From assembly GCA_942491665.1 (NCBI GenBank), contig CALOBR010000001.1, positions 1-64,000 on the forward strand: a stretch of DNA of 64,000 bases. The letters run 5' to 3'. Source of the DNA: CAVQGZ01 sp942491665. GTDB taxonomy: Bacteria > Actinomycetota > Actinomycetes > Jiangellales > Jiangellaceae. The notes under the pieces are model-generated. The model saw only the letters and a program-made list of their open reading frames with translations, searched no databases and had not been told where the DNA came from. Numbering within the stretch: the first letter of the stretch is position 1; each line of letters opens with the position of its first letter. Both the position numbers and the translations under genes were made by a program. Below, piece after piece: positions 9,501-16,417 of this stretch.

Positions 9501-10399
9501 AGCAGGCGATCCAGCTGGCGGAGGTCAGCGGCTCCGACGAAGCGTTGGCCCTGGCGTCAGTCGCCCTCGAGACGGCCCTGGCCTCCATGGGACTACCAGC
9601 CGACGGGAGCCATCTGCAAAGGGCGCTCACCATCTACGAGCGGCGGAACGATCTTGATCGTCAGTCCACGACGTTGAGCAACCTCGGCGCCATTGCCTAC
9701 TTCTCGGGCGACTGGACGACCGCCGAGCAGCGGTACGAACAGGCGGCGACCATTGCCGACCGGATCGGTGACGTCGCCGGGGCTGCCATCTCGCGCGGAA
9801 ACCTGGCGGAGATCCTTGTCAACCAAGGCCGGGTTGAGGAGGCGAGGCCGATCCTCACGAGCGCGTCGCGAACGCTTCGGTCGACAGGACTAAGTGCCGA
9901 CGCGGGTTTCACAGAGGTGCTTCTGGCCCGCTGCCTCACGATCGACGAGCGCCATGACGAGGCAGACGAGATACTGGAGAGTCTCCGGCTGGAACTGCTC
10001 GCTGCGGGGCAGCCCGACGTCGCATACTCCGCAGCCATCGCACAAGCTGAGAATGCAGTCGAGGCAGGCCGAGCATCCGCTGCGCTGGATCTGCTCGACG
10101 AGGCCGGCGTACGGGCCCGCGACAGCGGCTCCGTTCTCACCCCCTTGTGTCAGTTCGTTCGTGCCAGGGCACTTCGGGCCCTCGCCCGGCCTGCTGAGGC
10201 CGCGGACGCCGCGCGCGCGGGACTTGCCGAAGCCGAGGACCAGGGCCTTGTGCTCGAGCGATCTATGCTGGTCGGGATCCGGGCACTGGTCGATGTCGAA
10301 CTTATGACCCAGGCCGGCGCCGACCTGGCTGCGGCTGAGGCGGCACTGGAAGGACTCGGGGTGGCCCAACAACGGATCAGGCACGTGCTGGGGAACTAG
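6584..10399 (+). CDS. Adenylate/guanylate cyclase with tandem cyclase domains, AAA/STAND ATPase and TPR repeats (soluble adenylyl cyclase layout)
   Basis: This 1,271-residue protein has two class III cyclase homology domains (about residues 30-195 and 245-420), an ATPase module (Walker A GETGIGKT 467-474; Walker B-like ALILAIDDAH), and a long helical TPR-like C-terminal half. Domain 1 keeps the metal-binding Asp39 (FVDVSGFT) and Asp89 plus Lys85 (KFGGDAL) but lacks the Asn/Arg pair. Domain 2 has lost the first metal Asp (VRFTG, Arg254) but keeps Asn371 and Arg375 (GDTVNLAAR) with Thr364 at the class IIIb position. The two halves therefore complement each other to form one active site, as in soluble adenylyl cyclase. 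The start is GTG at 6584 (an in-frame stop lies 7 bp upstream); GTG 6593 is possible. The TAG stop lies inside the IS target duplication. Confidence 0.88.
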   Translation: MCSVAGLGRFVPSAALSWPGGGEAGGLHRRVDGTLVFVDVSGFTALSERLAQRGKVGAEQLTDVLNSVFGTMLGLAAARGGSLLKFGGDALFLLFTGPGHAVQAACATVEMRTALAATATTPGPAGRLRLRMSVGVHSGGVDLFLVGASHRELVIVGPATTAVASMEAAASAGQILIGPQTAAALPAGAVGDPLGPGLSAALASRTLPTPGRPACADPGRDVDVSRFVPTALRAVLSAGDPESEHRTVGVSFVRFTGIDTLLEDQGHQATADALHTLVCAAQDCADTEGVTFLATDLAEDGGKVILVAGFPTTAEDDQGRLLRASRRIVTDSLAQKWPLAVRAGLNRGHVFAGAIGSFERATVTVMGDTVNLAARVMARADPGTVLATPATLDNAQTLFATEPVEPFMVKGKSRPVNAYQVDEETGTRPPRGLGSLPLLGRDDELAKILSAIDDLKKGTGSVITLVGETGIGKTRLMREALSARDTVPSVRARAEPYGAATPYRPLRDPLRHLLGLDHSGGGELSVWLSETVPLFVPDLAPWLPLIGDVLSIQVDETQSTRDLNPQYRPQRTADALVRLLEVLGGNALILAIDDAHYADEATAALLSRLEREAGSHPWLLLSTRRDEDGGYRPASARAIELGPLSYEAVRSLVMDGTAAAPLRPDDVDAVVSRVAGNPLYIEETLSNLREHGSIEALPSSLEAMVAAQIDALSPLARRVARRASVLGRSFRVTVLRDLFGDEEVGLDDATQKELADVLEPDGRGRLRFRHALLRDAAYDSLPFARRRAFHLLAAQSTVRRGKGRLEEYADNLALHFWMGGDYDATWRWARMAAEQARDAYANSDAAVQYQRALAASDRIADLPHGELAAVWESLGDVLLPMGRYTEAIKAYRGAARASLSDHATQARLLAKRARAQERAQRFPIAYRELTAASKIALQAGGDKGRRLQAEIVATRAYLLTFQDRFVEAHREAEQAIQLAEVSGSDEALALASVALETALASMGLPADGSHLQRALTIYERRNDLDRQSTTLSNLGAIAYFSGDWTTAEQRYEQAATIADRIGDVAGAAISRGNLAEILVNQGRVEEARPILTSASRTLRSTGLSADAGFTEVLLARCLTIDERHDEADEILESLRLELLAAGQPDVAYSAAIAQAENAVEAGRASAALDLLDEAGVRARDSGSVLTPLCQFVRARALRALARPAEAADAARAGLAEAEDQGLVLERSMLVGIRALVDVELMTQAGADLAAAEAALEGLGVAQQRIRHVLGN

Positions 10400-10400
10400 A
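10378..10400. repeat. Left arm of interrupted 17-bp inverted repeat plus target-site duplication ACTAGA
   Basis: Bases 10378-10394 (CAGGCACGTGCTGGGGA) are the perfect reverse complement of 12375-12391 on the other side of the insertion sequence. The next six bases, ACTAGA (10395-10400), are repeated at 12369-12374 and are the target duplication. Without the element the site would read as a 17-bp stem with a 6-nt ACTAGA loop, a hairpin spanning the cyclase stop codon. Confidence 0.9.
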
Positions 10401-12368
10401 CCGAAGTTACGGCCGCTGGGGCGGGTGGTTCCGGGGGTTGGCCTGGGGATTCACGGTTTCGGCGGGTTTGGGTTTCTGTCTACTTGAGGGTGAGGGGGAT
10501 GGTCGTGTCGAGGAGTTCGAAGGCGCGGCGTTGGGTGGGGGTGGGTTCGGCGAGGGTGGGGACGACGGGGTCGGTGTCGTGCTGGCCGTAGCGGAGGTCG
10601 TTGCGGGTGAGGGTGGCCAGGTGGGTGAGCAGGTCCTGGTAGGAGCGGACGGGCTGGTCGTTCTCGTCGGCGTGCCGGGAGGCTTTGCGGTCCGCGGAGG
10701 GTGAGCGGTGGGCGGGGGCGACGGGGTTGTCCCGCTCGGGCGGCTGGGTGTCGGTGAACGTGAGGGGGGCCCAGGCCTTGCGTAGGTGCCAGGTGAGGTA
10801 GGCGGCGAGCATGCAGATGAGCACGTGGCCGCGGACCCGGTCCTCGAGGTGGTGGTGGATGGGGCGCAGGTCGAGGTCGTCGGACTTCAGGATCCGGAAG
10901 TCGCGTTCGACGTGGGCGAGGTTCTTGTAGGCGGTGACCACGCCGGCGCTGTCGAGCCGGGTGGCGGGGACGCAGGTGCGTAGGACGTAGATGCCGTCCA
11001 GGGCGGCCTCGGCGGCGATCTGCTCCTGTCGGCGGGTGACGGTCAGGCTGGTGTCGGTGATGGTGATGTCGAGGTGCTTGGCCATCTTGTAGGTGTTGAC
11101 CACCTTCCCGACTGCGACCCCGATGGTGTCCGCGCCGGCCAGGGTGCCCTTGGCGACCCGGGTGGTGACCTTGCCCAGCAGCGTCTCGGTCGCGGTGAGG
11201 AGCTCGTCACGCTTGCGGGCGCGTTCGGCGGCCAGGGCCGGGTTGCGGCAGGCGATCAGGCGTTCGCCGGGGTAGTCGGGGTGGGTGATCTCGGCGAGGT
11301 CCTGGGTGTCGAACAGGGTCAGCTGCAGCGGGCCGCCGGCGGCGGCCAGCTTGGCGATCTGCGGGGCGCGCAGCGCGGTCAGCCAGCCGACCCCACCGAG
11401 CTCACGCAGGGCGGTGATGCGGGCGTTGGTGATCATGCCGCGGTCCCCGACCATGGTGACCTGCTCCAGTTTGAACTTCGACCGAACCGTGTCGACGGCG
11501 TCGATGAAGGCGGTCGGGTCGGCGGTGTTGCCGTCGAACACGCGTACCGCGACCGGCCGGCCCTCGCTGTCGGTGAGCAGCCCGTACTCGACCTGCAGGC
11601 GGTTCTTCTTACCGTCGCGGGAGTAGCCGCGGGCGGCGAGCGGGCAGTGCGTGCCTTCCACCCACGAGGAGGACAGGTCGAACATCGCCACCGGCGGACC
11701 CTCGCGGCTGGTCAGGTGCCGGCGCGCCAGGGCGGCCTCGATCTTGTCTTGCCGGTCGACCAGCCAGTCCATCGCCGAATACACCTCGTCGCTGCCGGCC
11801 CCGGCCACGTCGAGGTCTTCCCCCAGGGTGGTGTCGGACCACCAGCCCAGCGTGGCCAGCTTCGACCCGGGGCGCACTACCCGCGAGACGATCAGCGCCA
11901 GCGCCAGGTCACGGGACCGGCCGGCCGGGCCCAGCAGCCCGGGCAGGCCCAACGCCTTCGCCTGCGCCCACACCGCGGCCACGTGCCCGTGCGGGCGGGA
12001 ACGGACCACGCGGGCGGCGGTCTCGGCGGGCACGAACGTCTTCCCGGCCAGCGAACCCCGGACCAACTCGATGGTGGCCGCAGGAAGCTGGGACAGGTTC
12101 GCCACGGTTTCGTTGCGGACCTTTCCGTCCTCGCGCCAGGACCGGCGCAGCAGGTGGGACTCGTAGACCCGTTCCACCCCATCCTTGCCTGTGTAGTGGC
12201 GACGCTGCGTGGTCACATGCACTGCCCCAGAATGCTTTACCACAGGCGCAACCCTATCGGATCCAACATCCTGACACCAGGCTGTTAGTGACGACATGCC
12301 GAGGCGATTCGACACACATCACCCCAGCACAGAGCACAGATCAGGCCCCAAACCCGCCGTAACTTCGG
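10401..12368 (-). mobile_element. Complete IS1634/IS1549-like insertion sequence, 1,968 bp
   Basis: The element is bounded by terminal inverted repeats that begin CCGAAGTTACGGC at both ends (13 bp identical, then diverging) and by a 6-bp direct duplication, ACTAGA, on each flank. It encodes one long transposase on the minus strand. Intact ends, a perfect target duplication and an open transposase frame suggest a fairly recent insertion. The reconstructed empty site is a perfect hairpin between two convergent genes. Confidence 0.93.
10480..12216 (-). CDS. IS1634-family DDE transposase
   Basis: The 578-residue product (from GTG 12216, preceded by a GGGG-containing Shine-Dalgarno-like stretch; the frame is open to 12315) is a DDE transposase that cuts and pastes the surrounding element. 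Candidate catalytic residues are the Asp in AMFDLSSSWVEG, the Asp in VTMVGDRGM, and the Glu in LAHVERDFRILK, which fits the Y-R-E-K signature region of IS4-superfamily enzymes. The N-terminal RRHYTGKDGVERVYESHLLR resembles IS1634/IS1549 proteins. The frame is uninterrupted, so the element may be active. Confidence 0.92.
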   Translation of the reverse strand: MTTQRRHYTGKDGVERVYESHLLRRSWREDGKVRNETVANLSQLPAATIELVRGSLAGKTFVPAETAARVVRSRPHGHVAAVWAQAKALGLPGLLGPAGRSRDLALALIVSRVVRPGSKLATLGWWSDTTLGEDLDVAGAGSDEVYSAMDWLVDRQDKIEAALARRHLTSREGPPVAMFDLSSSWVEGTHCPLAARGYSRDGKKNRLQVEYGLLTDSEGRPVAVRVFDGNTADPTAFIDAVDTVRSKFKLEQVTMVGDRGMITNARITALRELGGVGWLTALRAPQIAKLAAAGGPLQLTLFDTQDLAEITHPDYPGERLIACRNPALAAERARKRDELLTATETLLGKVTTRVAKGTLAGADTIGVAVGKVVNTYKMAKHLDITITDTSLTVTRRQEQIAAEAALDGIYVLRTCVPATRLDSAGVVTAYKNLAHVERDFRILKSDDLDLRPIHHHLEDRVRGHVLICMLAAYLTWHLRKAWAPLTFTDTQPPERDNPVAPAHRSPSADRKASRHADENDQPVRSYQDLLTHLATLTRNDLRYGQHDTDPVVPTLAEPTPTQRRAFELLDTTIPLTLK

Positions 12369-12391
12369 ACTAGATCCCCAGCACGTGCCTG
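12369..12391. repeat. Target-site duplication ACTAGA plus right arm of the interrupted inverted repeat
   Basis: Bases 12369-12374 repeat ACTAGA and 12375-12391 (TCCCCAGCACGTGCCTG) pair perfectly with 10378-10394. Before insertion this hairpin would have lain between the convergent stop codons of the cyclase gene and the secreted-protein gene (12400), the normal place for a bidirectional terminator. Confidence 0.9.
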
Positions 12392-12399
12392 TCCTCGGA

Positions 12400-13605
12400 C
12401 TAGCGGAAGCGCGGGTCAGACTTGCCGTAGAGCTTCTCGGTCACCTGCATCTTGCCGTCGCCTACCAGGACCGTGGACTGGGACGCGACGCACCAGCCGT
12501 CCCAGGCGTCTGGGTCATCTGGTTCTAGGGGCAAGACCTTGTCTTCTGAAAGAGCGGGGAGGGCAGTTGTCCCGTCACAGAAGTCCATGTTCTGCTCGCC
12601 GGCTCCGTCGAAGTAGTCGACGATAGTCACACGCCCTGGATAGGAACTCGGCTCAGCGGCCCAGGTCAGGTCGAGTGTGAACTCCGCGAACGGTTGCACG
12701 TCGACGTTCTTCGCGAAGGTCACCTCATTGTTGATCCGGCTCAGCGCGAAGGCGATGGGTACACACTTATCGGAGTCGGGGTCGATTCGTGTGAGCACGA
12801 CATCCTCCACCTCATCGAAGGTGTTGGCGCCGGTTCCGTCGCAGTCCAGGACCCCGTCGAACCCGACGAGCTCGAAGATGCTCGCACGGGTGTCGAGGAG
12901 CAGTCCTAGCTCGTTGGAGTCCTCTGAGGGATTCAGGTCGCCTTCAGCGCCACCCTCGATGCTGATGGCGCCCTCGGCGGCACTGAACACGACTTCGTCC
13001 GCGCCGTCACCAGGCGGCGCGATCGACACTCGGACGTTGTCGCCAGACCCAGAGTCCGGGCCACAGTCGGAGCTATCGCTCAGTGGAATCTCCTCAGGAT
13101 CGCCCACTGTCTGTCCGTCGAGCTTCCACTCGACTCGCAGGACGCATGCGAACTTCGACTCAACGTCGACCTCGGCGCGCGAGATAAGCTTCTCCGCAAA
13201 GTCGTCACCCAGCTTGATCGACAACTCTTGATCGCCGGCAACCTGGCCGCAGTTCGTGCCCCCGTTCTTGGCCCGGACTCCCAGCCCATCGGTGTTGAGG
13301 CCGACGTCACCGCCGGTCGCGCTGAGCTCTGCCAACGGACCCGCCGTGGGGTCGACCTGGCACTTCTTGTTCCGAGACTGGGTGATCAACTGTTCGCTCG
13401 GTGTATCAACTGACGACGCTGCTGGCCGGTACTGGAACTTGTCCTGAGCTCCCAAGTCGAGAACCAGATAGCCGTCCACGGGCAGACCCGGAAACTCCGT
13501 CACGGTTGGTGTTGCCGCTTGACTGGCTGTGCTGGCGAAGCCACCGGCTGCCAGGGCCAGCCCGGCCGCCGCCGCCAGCGCGACAATGCTGCGCGAACGA
13601 GTCAC
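12400..13605 (-). CDS. Secreted protein of unknown function
   Basis: The 401-residue product starts at GTG 13605, chosen because GGGAG lies 5 nt upstream and because it gives a clean signal peptide: basic TRSRS, a hydrophobic run ALAAAAGLALAAGGFA, then a probable cleavage after ASQAA. The mature protein is acidic and Ser/Asp/Gly-rich, with about nine cysteines that could form disulphides (for example NKKCQVD, TNCGQ, SDCGPD, LDCDG, MDFCDG, GWCVA). I do not recognise a family or motif for catalysis. Codon use looks less GC-extreme than in neighbouring housekeeping genes, which hints at transfer. It lies just beyond the IS element and faces the cyclase gene. Confidence 0.7.
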   Translation of the reverse strand: MTRSRSIVALAAAAGLALAAGGFASTASQAATPTVTEFPGLPVDGYLVLDLGAQDKFQYRPAASSVDTPSEQLITQSRNKKCQVDPTAGPLAELSATGGDVGLNTDGLGVRAKNGGTNCGQVAGDQELSIKLGDDFAEKLISRAEVDVESKFACVLRVEWKLDGQTVGDPEEIPLSDSSDCGPDSGSGDNVRVSIAPPGDGADEVVFSAAEGAISIEGGAEGDLNPSEDSNELGLLLDTRASIFELVGFDGVLDCDGTGANTFDEVEDVVLTRIDPDSDKCVPIAFALSRINNEVTFAKNVDVQPFAEFTLDLTWAAEPSSYPGRVTIVDYFDGAGEQNMDFCDGTTALPALSEDKVLPLEPDDPDAWDGWCVASQSTVLVGDGKMQVTEKLYGKSDPRFR

Positions 13606-13677
13606 TATGACTCCCGTCTCGAATGTCAATGCACGATTGGTGGAAAGGGCCAAAGGTCCCCCAGAATGCCTGATCTG

Positions 13678-14484
13678 TCAACCAGCCGGATGGCCGATCA
13701 AGAAGCCAGCGATCGCGGAGGTAGAGGCCACGTTGAGGGAGTCGACCTCCCCACTCATCGGGATCACGACCCTCTCGTTCGCCGATCGCAGCCATCGTTC
13801 GCTCAGCCCGTGACCTTCGGAGCCGAGTAGCAGCGCCACCCGCTCGCCCAGCACCACCGACGCCAGATCGACCGCGTCCGGCGCGGGTGTCAGCCCCAGC
13901 ACGTGGAAGCCGGCGTCACGCAGCAGGTCGGGCGCACCGGCCCAGTCGTCCAGGCGCGTCCACGGCACGGAGAACACCGCGCCCATCGCGACCTTGATCG
14001 AGCGTCGGTACAGCGGGTCGGCGCACCGCGGGCTGAGCAGCACGGCGTCCATGCCGAAGGCGGCAGCGTTACGGAAGATTGCCCCGACGTTGGTGTGGTC
14101 GTTGACGTCCTCCAGCACCAGCACCCGTCGCGCGCCGGTCAGAACCGACTCGACCGAGGCCAGGGGACGGCGTTCGAACGAGGCCAGCGCCCCTCGGTGC
14201 ACGTGAAAGCCGCTCACCGACTCCACCAGAGCCTCGTCGGCGACGTAGACCGGTGCGTCCAGGGTATTGACGACGTCGGCCAACGACTCCAGCCAACGTG
14301 GCGACATGAGCATCGACCGGACGGTGTACCCGGCCGCCACCGCCCGACGGATCACCTTCTCGCCCTCGGCGATGAACAGCCCGTGCTCGGCCTCGAGGCT
14401 CTTGCGCAGGGTGACGTCGCGCAACGCGCGGTACTCGTCGAGCCGTGCGTCGGTCGACGAGGTCACCCGTTCCACGGCGGCCAC
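13678..14484 (-). CDS. TrmH-family (SpoU) RNA 2'-O-methyltransferase
   Basis: The 268-residue product has an N-terminal substrate-binding region (ITSSTDARLDEYRAL-like start, FIAEGEKVIRRA) and a C-terminal SPOUT domain with the three SpoU motifs: NDHTNVGAIFRNAAAFG, LLLGSEGHGLSERW and SLNVASTSAIAGF. These enzymes transfer a methyl group from S-adenosylmethionine to a ribose 2'-OH in rRNA or tRNA through a knotted active site. The exact target base cannot be told from sequence. Its start overlaps the stop of the upstream acyl-CoA hydrolase gene by one base, so the two are probably co-transcribed. Confidence 0.93.
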   Translation of the reverse strand: MAAVERVTSSTDARLDEYRALRDVTLRKSLEAEHGLFIAEGEKVIRRAVAAGYTVRSMLMSPRWLESLADVVNTLDAPVYVADEALVESVSGFHVHRGALASFERRPLASVESVLTGARRVLVLEDVNDHTNVGAIFRNAAAFGMDAVLLSPRCADPLYRRSIKVAMGAVFSVPWTRLDDWAGAPDLLRDAGFHVLGLTPAPDAVDLASVVLGERVALLLGSEGHGLSERWLRSANERVVIPMSGEVDSLNVASTSAIAGFLIGHPAG

Positions 14485-16379
14485 TACGTGGCGAACGCCT
14501 CGTCGATCTGGTTGTCCAGCGCGTCCTTCACGTCGAAGTCCAGCTCAAGCTCCACCACGCCGTAGCGCGTGCGCGTCGTCAGCACCCCCGGACCTGCGCG
14601 AAAGACGTGGATCATTGCCCCGTTCTCGTCGAGCACGTCGGCGGTGAACCCCCGCACGCCGTGGGTGGAGGCGTACTCGACGGTTCTCCTGTGCATCATG
14701 CTCCCCAGTCCTAGCCCCTGGTAGTCCGGGTCGACCAGGTAGGCCACGTCAGCCATGCGGGTCGACGGGTCGAGGTAGTACGAGCTGGTGGCGATGATGC
14801 GCTCGTTCTCCTCCTCCCCGACCACGGCAGCGAAGGCCATCTCGCGCCAGTAGCTGACACTGGTGAGGTGCTCGGCCATCTGCCGCGTCATGGCTGAGAG
14901 GTTGCGAAAGAAGCGCGTGCGGACGTCTTCGGGGTTGAGGTGGTAGAACAAGTCCTGAAGCCGGGGGGCATCGGTTGCCTTGGTGGGGCGGATCAGCACG
15001 TCCGTCCCGTCCTTGAGCGTCACGGTGCGCACCTCGTCGACCGGGAACGACGTGCGGCTGCGGATCGTCTGGTCCGCCGGAAGCAGCCCGATCCGCTTGG
15101 CCTCGTCGAGCAGGCTCTCGCGAAAGTCGGGGTGCGCGATCTCGATCAGCGCGATCGCGCGTTGGCTCACGGTCGAGCCGTACAAGAAGGCCGACCCGAA
15201 CTCCGTGATCACCCAGTGCGCCTCGTAGCGCGGGATCGTCACCGGCTCCTGGGGGCCGAGGAACGGCTTGATGTTCGAGTTGCCCTCCTCGTCGGTGGAC
15301 GAGACGCACACGATCGCCCGGCCGCCGTGCGAGCGGGCGGCGCCGTAGTGGAAGACGGCTGTCGACCCGACGCCGCCGTAGGACGCTCCGCCGCGATACT
15401 CAGCACACACCTGACCTGTGAGGTCGATGGAGAACCCGTGGGTGATCGACACCATCCGGTTCTGCCGCATCACCGTCCCAGGGTCGCTCACCTCGTCTAT
15501 GGGCCGAAAGGAGAAGGTGCGGTTCTCGTGGATGGCCTCGTACAGTCGCTGGGTGCCCATGGCGTAGCTGCCCACCACCCGACCGCGCGACATCGACTTG
15601 ACTCGTCCGGTGATCGCGCCGGCTTCGATCAGGTCGAGCACGGCATCGGAGATGACGTCGCTGTGCACACCAAGGTCACGGTGCTTGTCGAGCCGGGCGA
15701 GAACCTCGCTGATCAGCCGCCCGTGGCCGGTGTGCAGAGTCGCGCCGTCGGGCACGAGTCGCGCGACGTACTGCGCCATGTCGGTGACCGCACGCTCCTC
15801 GGCGTCGCGTGTCTGGTACTCCACCAGCCCGGGCTCGACCTCGACCACGGCCGAGAACTTGTCGAACGGCACGAGCGTGTCGCCGCGGGTCCGCGGCATC
15901 GCCGCGTTCACCTCGGCGATGAGCATCGACGCGCCCCTGATCACGGTGGGCGACAGCCCGACCGACGCCCCGAGGCTGCACATGCCGCCGGCGTCGGGCT
16001 CGGACACCTGGATGACGCCGACGTCCATGCGCAGCCGACCTAGCGCCTGCAGCCTCGACACGTCGCGCAGGGCGAGCGGGATGTAGTCGACGTACCCCTT
16101 CTCCGCGAGTGGCAGAAGGTCGTGGGAGATGAAGAAGGTGCGGTGCCGTAGTCCTTGGCGTCGCCTCTGACCAGGCCGGTCGCGGATGATGTAGTGGTAG
16201 AGCCGCACCCCCTGGTAGTCAGCCGATACTGCCGACAACGCATCCAGAAACGTGTTCGGGGTCGCCGCTCCACTGCTGAGAAAGACATGGGCGCCCTTGG
16301 GCAGCATGGCCACGGCCTGCTCGGGGGTGACGGTCTTGTCGCGCCATCCGGCTGCCGCCAACGCTGCCTTCAACCCCAC
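14484..16379 (-). CDS. Acetyl-CoA hydrolase/transferase fused to a GNAT acetyltransferase
   Basis: The 631-residue protein has an acetyl-CoA hydrolase/CoA-transferase module (about residues 1-430; FLSSGAATPNTFLDAL, YRGGASYGGVGSTAVFHYGA and the conserved HWVITEFGSAFLYGSTVSQR stretch) and a GNAT domain from about residue 450 (TKATDAPRLQDLFYHLNPED, then VDPDYQGLGLGSMMHRR as the acetyl-CoA-binding loop). It may exchange CoA between acetate and acyl-CoA and acetylate a partner. At about 16141-16180 a 12-residue stretch (PGQRRRQGLRHR) is out of frame; another frame reads GLVRGDAKDYGT, as expected for the family, implying a compensated pair of indels. This affects the region around residues 65-77. 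Confidence 0.85.
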   Translation of the reverse strand: MGLKAALAAAGWRDKTVTPEQAVAMLPKGAHVFLSSGAATPNTFLDALSAVSADYQGVRLYHYIIRDRPGQRRRQGLRHRTFFISHDLLPLAEKGYVDYIPLALRDVSRLQALGRLRMDVGVIQVSEPDAGGMCSLGASVGLSPTVIRGASMLIAEVNAAMPRTRGDTLVPFDKFSAVVEVEPGLVEYQTRDAEERAVTDMAQYVARLVPDGATLHTGHGRLISEVLARLDKHRDLGVHSDVISDAVLDLIEAGAITGRVKSMSRGRVVGSYAMGTQRLYEAIHENRTFSFRPIDEVSDPGTVMRQNRMVSITHGFSIDLTGQVCAEYRGGASYGGVGSTAVFHYGAARSHGGRAIVCVSSTDEEGNSNIKPFLGPQEPVTIPRYEAHWVITEFGSAFLYGSTVSQRAIALIEIAHPDFRESLLDEAKRIGLLPADQTIRSRTSFPVDEVRTVTLKDGTDVLIRPTKATDAPRLQDLFYHLNPEDVRTRFFRNLSAMTRQMAEHLTSVSYWREMAFAAVVGEEENERIIATSSYYLDPSTRMADVAYLVDPDYQGLGLGSMMHRRTVEYASTHGVRGFTADVLDENGAMIHVFRAGPGVLTTRTRYGVVELELDFDVKDALDNQIDEAFAT

Positions 16380-16417
16380 GATGCCAGCCTAGGCTGCGGC
16401 GCCGATCGTCACGACAG

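Noticed and set aside
11074..12288. 404-residue open frame on the plus strand inside the insertion sequence
   Set aside because: It is antisense to the transposase, Gly/Arg-rich, and has no family signal; high GC commonly keeps the opposite frame open.
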